Shown here: one piece after another, positions 63,230 to 64,000 of the stretch | How the letters are laid out: the number at the start of each line of letters is the position of its first letter | Position numbering within the stretch: position 1 is the first letter of the stretch | NCBI RefSeq assembly: GCF_028583425.1 | Contig: NC_072795.1 | Coordinates: 68,958,001-69,022,000, forward strand | DNA length: 64,000 bases | Direction: 5' to 3' | Source of the DNA: Eublepharis macularius | Lineage: Eukaryota > Chordata > Lepidosauria > Squamata > Eublepharidae | Made by a program: the position numbers and the translations under genes | The notes under the pieces: model-generated | What the model was told of the DNA's origin: nothing | The model's input: the letters and a program-made list of their open reading frames with translations, nothing else | Databases searched by the model: none

Positions 63230-64000
63230 CATCATTCTGTGCAGTCTCACGTTGGGACTGCACATGCACAGGCCAGCTGCTTGGAAAAGTTTTGTCTGCT
63301 TCTTTAGAGCTCCATTAGGGCCTGCTTCTCTCCAAGCCTTTAGGAACCAGTTTCCTGCTTAAATGGTCATGTGCTTTTGAGAGAGGAACGGCCTCTTCCC
63401 TCAGTTCTCTCCTAGCCGCAGTGAGATGAACTTCTTTCGTGAGTTCCATTTCTTCTCTCTGTTTCTCACTCTTAATAGATCTTCAGACTGTCCTTCTGGT
63501 TGAGCTAGGCTTGTTCTCAGTTTTTTCTGTTGGTTTTTGGTTTCATCTTATCTATTCTTCGATCATCTGACCTCAGCCCAGATTTTCAAGTACTTCCTCT
63601 GTCCCTCAGCTTTTAGAATGTGAGATCTACCCCTTTAAGGAGAAGCCCTTGTTCAAAAAATGCTCGTCCTGTGAGGCACAAATGGCCATGAATTGTGTCT
63701 TTTCTGCCAGCAATTCACCCCTAAGTCCAGGAATGAGAAGGTCCTAAAACTTAAGGCCTCTTTTGAGAGAAGATATTGTAGAGCTCTGAAACTCTAGCTG
63801 CAAAGTCACTAGCCATGAAAAAGCATTCTTTTCAGGCCAGATCAGTAACATAATCCAGATCGATGTCAAGATCAGATCCAAACATGAAGCTTCACTCACC
63901 AAGACTTCCATTGGATCTGAGGCTTGTGTTGAAACCACTAGCTAAGAGGTGTTTGAGTGGACAAGGGCTACTCAAAGAAGACACTGGCTCGAAGCCGATC
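63230..64000 (+). mobile_element. DIRS-like retrotransposon 5' end (terminal repeat and start of gag), runs off the window
   Basis: A palindromic TGTGCAGTCTCACGTTGGGACTGCACA-type block at 63236-63263 opens a non-coding segment. Around 63630-63690 the frame gives PFKEKPLFKKCSSCEAQMAM, like the KKC-x-x-C start of DIRS Gag proteins. The frame soon degrades. It shares its first 100 bp with the fragment at 16260-16435 and differs from the 5660-8345 element. Confidence 0.4.

Larger units (their letters stand above)
61559..64000 (+). other. SLK: SLK intron 3 (incomplete)
   Basis: GCAAGT donor. No further SLK exon is seen up to base 64000. A decayed minus-oriented LINE-like repeat covers roughly 61640-62420, 62421-63220 shows nothing recognised, and a DIRS-like end occupies 63230-64000. 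Confidence 0.7.

Noticed and set aside
63744..63938. Minus-strand 64-codon frame near the window end
   Set aside because: Antisense shadow of the DIRS-like Gag start region, with no support of its own.

Overview
This window is vertebrate nuclear DNA, most likely from a squamate reptile (lizard, possibly a gecko; the species cannot be fixed by eye). The evidence is small exons with GT/GC-AG introns, a CpG-island promoter and a repeat load typical of squamates: Sauria-type tRNA SINEs, other tRNA-headed SINEs, 5S rRNA-derived SINEs, CR1, L2-like and R4-like LINEs, DIRS-like retrotransposons and many hAT-type MITEs. No prokaryotic, CRISPR or operon features are present.

Two host genes are arranged head to head. 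On the minus strand, STN1 (OBFC1), a subunit of the CST telomere-maintenance complex, occupies about 4.4-42.1 kb. Eight coding exons can be read, giving about 311 codons with consistent phases. The terminal exon, corresponding to about the last 50 residues of the human protein, was not found and probably lies before base 1. On the plus strand, SLK (STE20-like kinase) starts at 43647. Its first three coding exons (43647-43796, 58563-58727, 61510-61558) encode the N-terminus of the kinase domain through the hinge, and the rest lies beyond base 64000. A CpG-rich segment at about 41.65-42.75 kb separates the two genes and is the obvious shared bidirectional promoter. This head-to-head STN1-SLK order matches the order in human.

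Everything else is intron or flank, mostly filled with transposon remnants. Regions in order: 0-4.4 kb, STN1 last intron with MITEs and SINEs; 5.4-8.35 kb, a SINE followed by a minus-strand DIRS-like gag/terminal-repeat remnant carrying another SINE; 11.3-11.9 kb, a GC-rich hAT-like MITE; 13.5-15.9 kb, three STN1 exons around a SINE-in-SINE nest; 16.4-17.2 kb, a foldback repeat with a second, near-perfect palindromic element nested in it; 18.6-22.9 kb, CR1 pieces interrupted by a decayed R4-like reverse transcriptase; 23.5-32.6 kb, three STN1 exons with scattered SINEs; 33.7-34.2 kb, a solo-LTR-like segment; 41.6-43.8 kb, promoter and SLK exon 1; 44-58.5 kb, SLK intron 1 with LINE fragments, an inverted-repeat insertion, a hAT transposase relic and a coding-like unidentified relic; 58-64 kb, SLK exons 2-3 and a second DIRS-like end.

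The best second-look items are the nested palindromic MITE (16748-17105), the GC-AG intron in SLK, the long inverted-repeat insertion with 14-bp target duplication at 47.5 kb, and a possible overlapping upstream ORF in the STN1 leader. I saw no convincing new molecular system.
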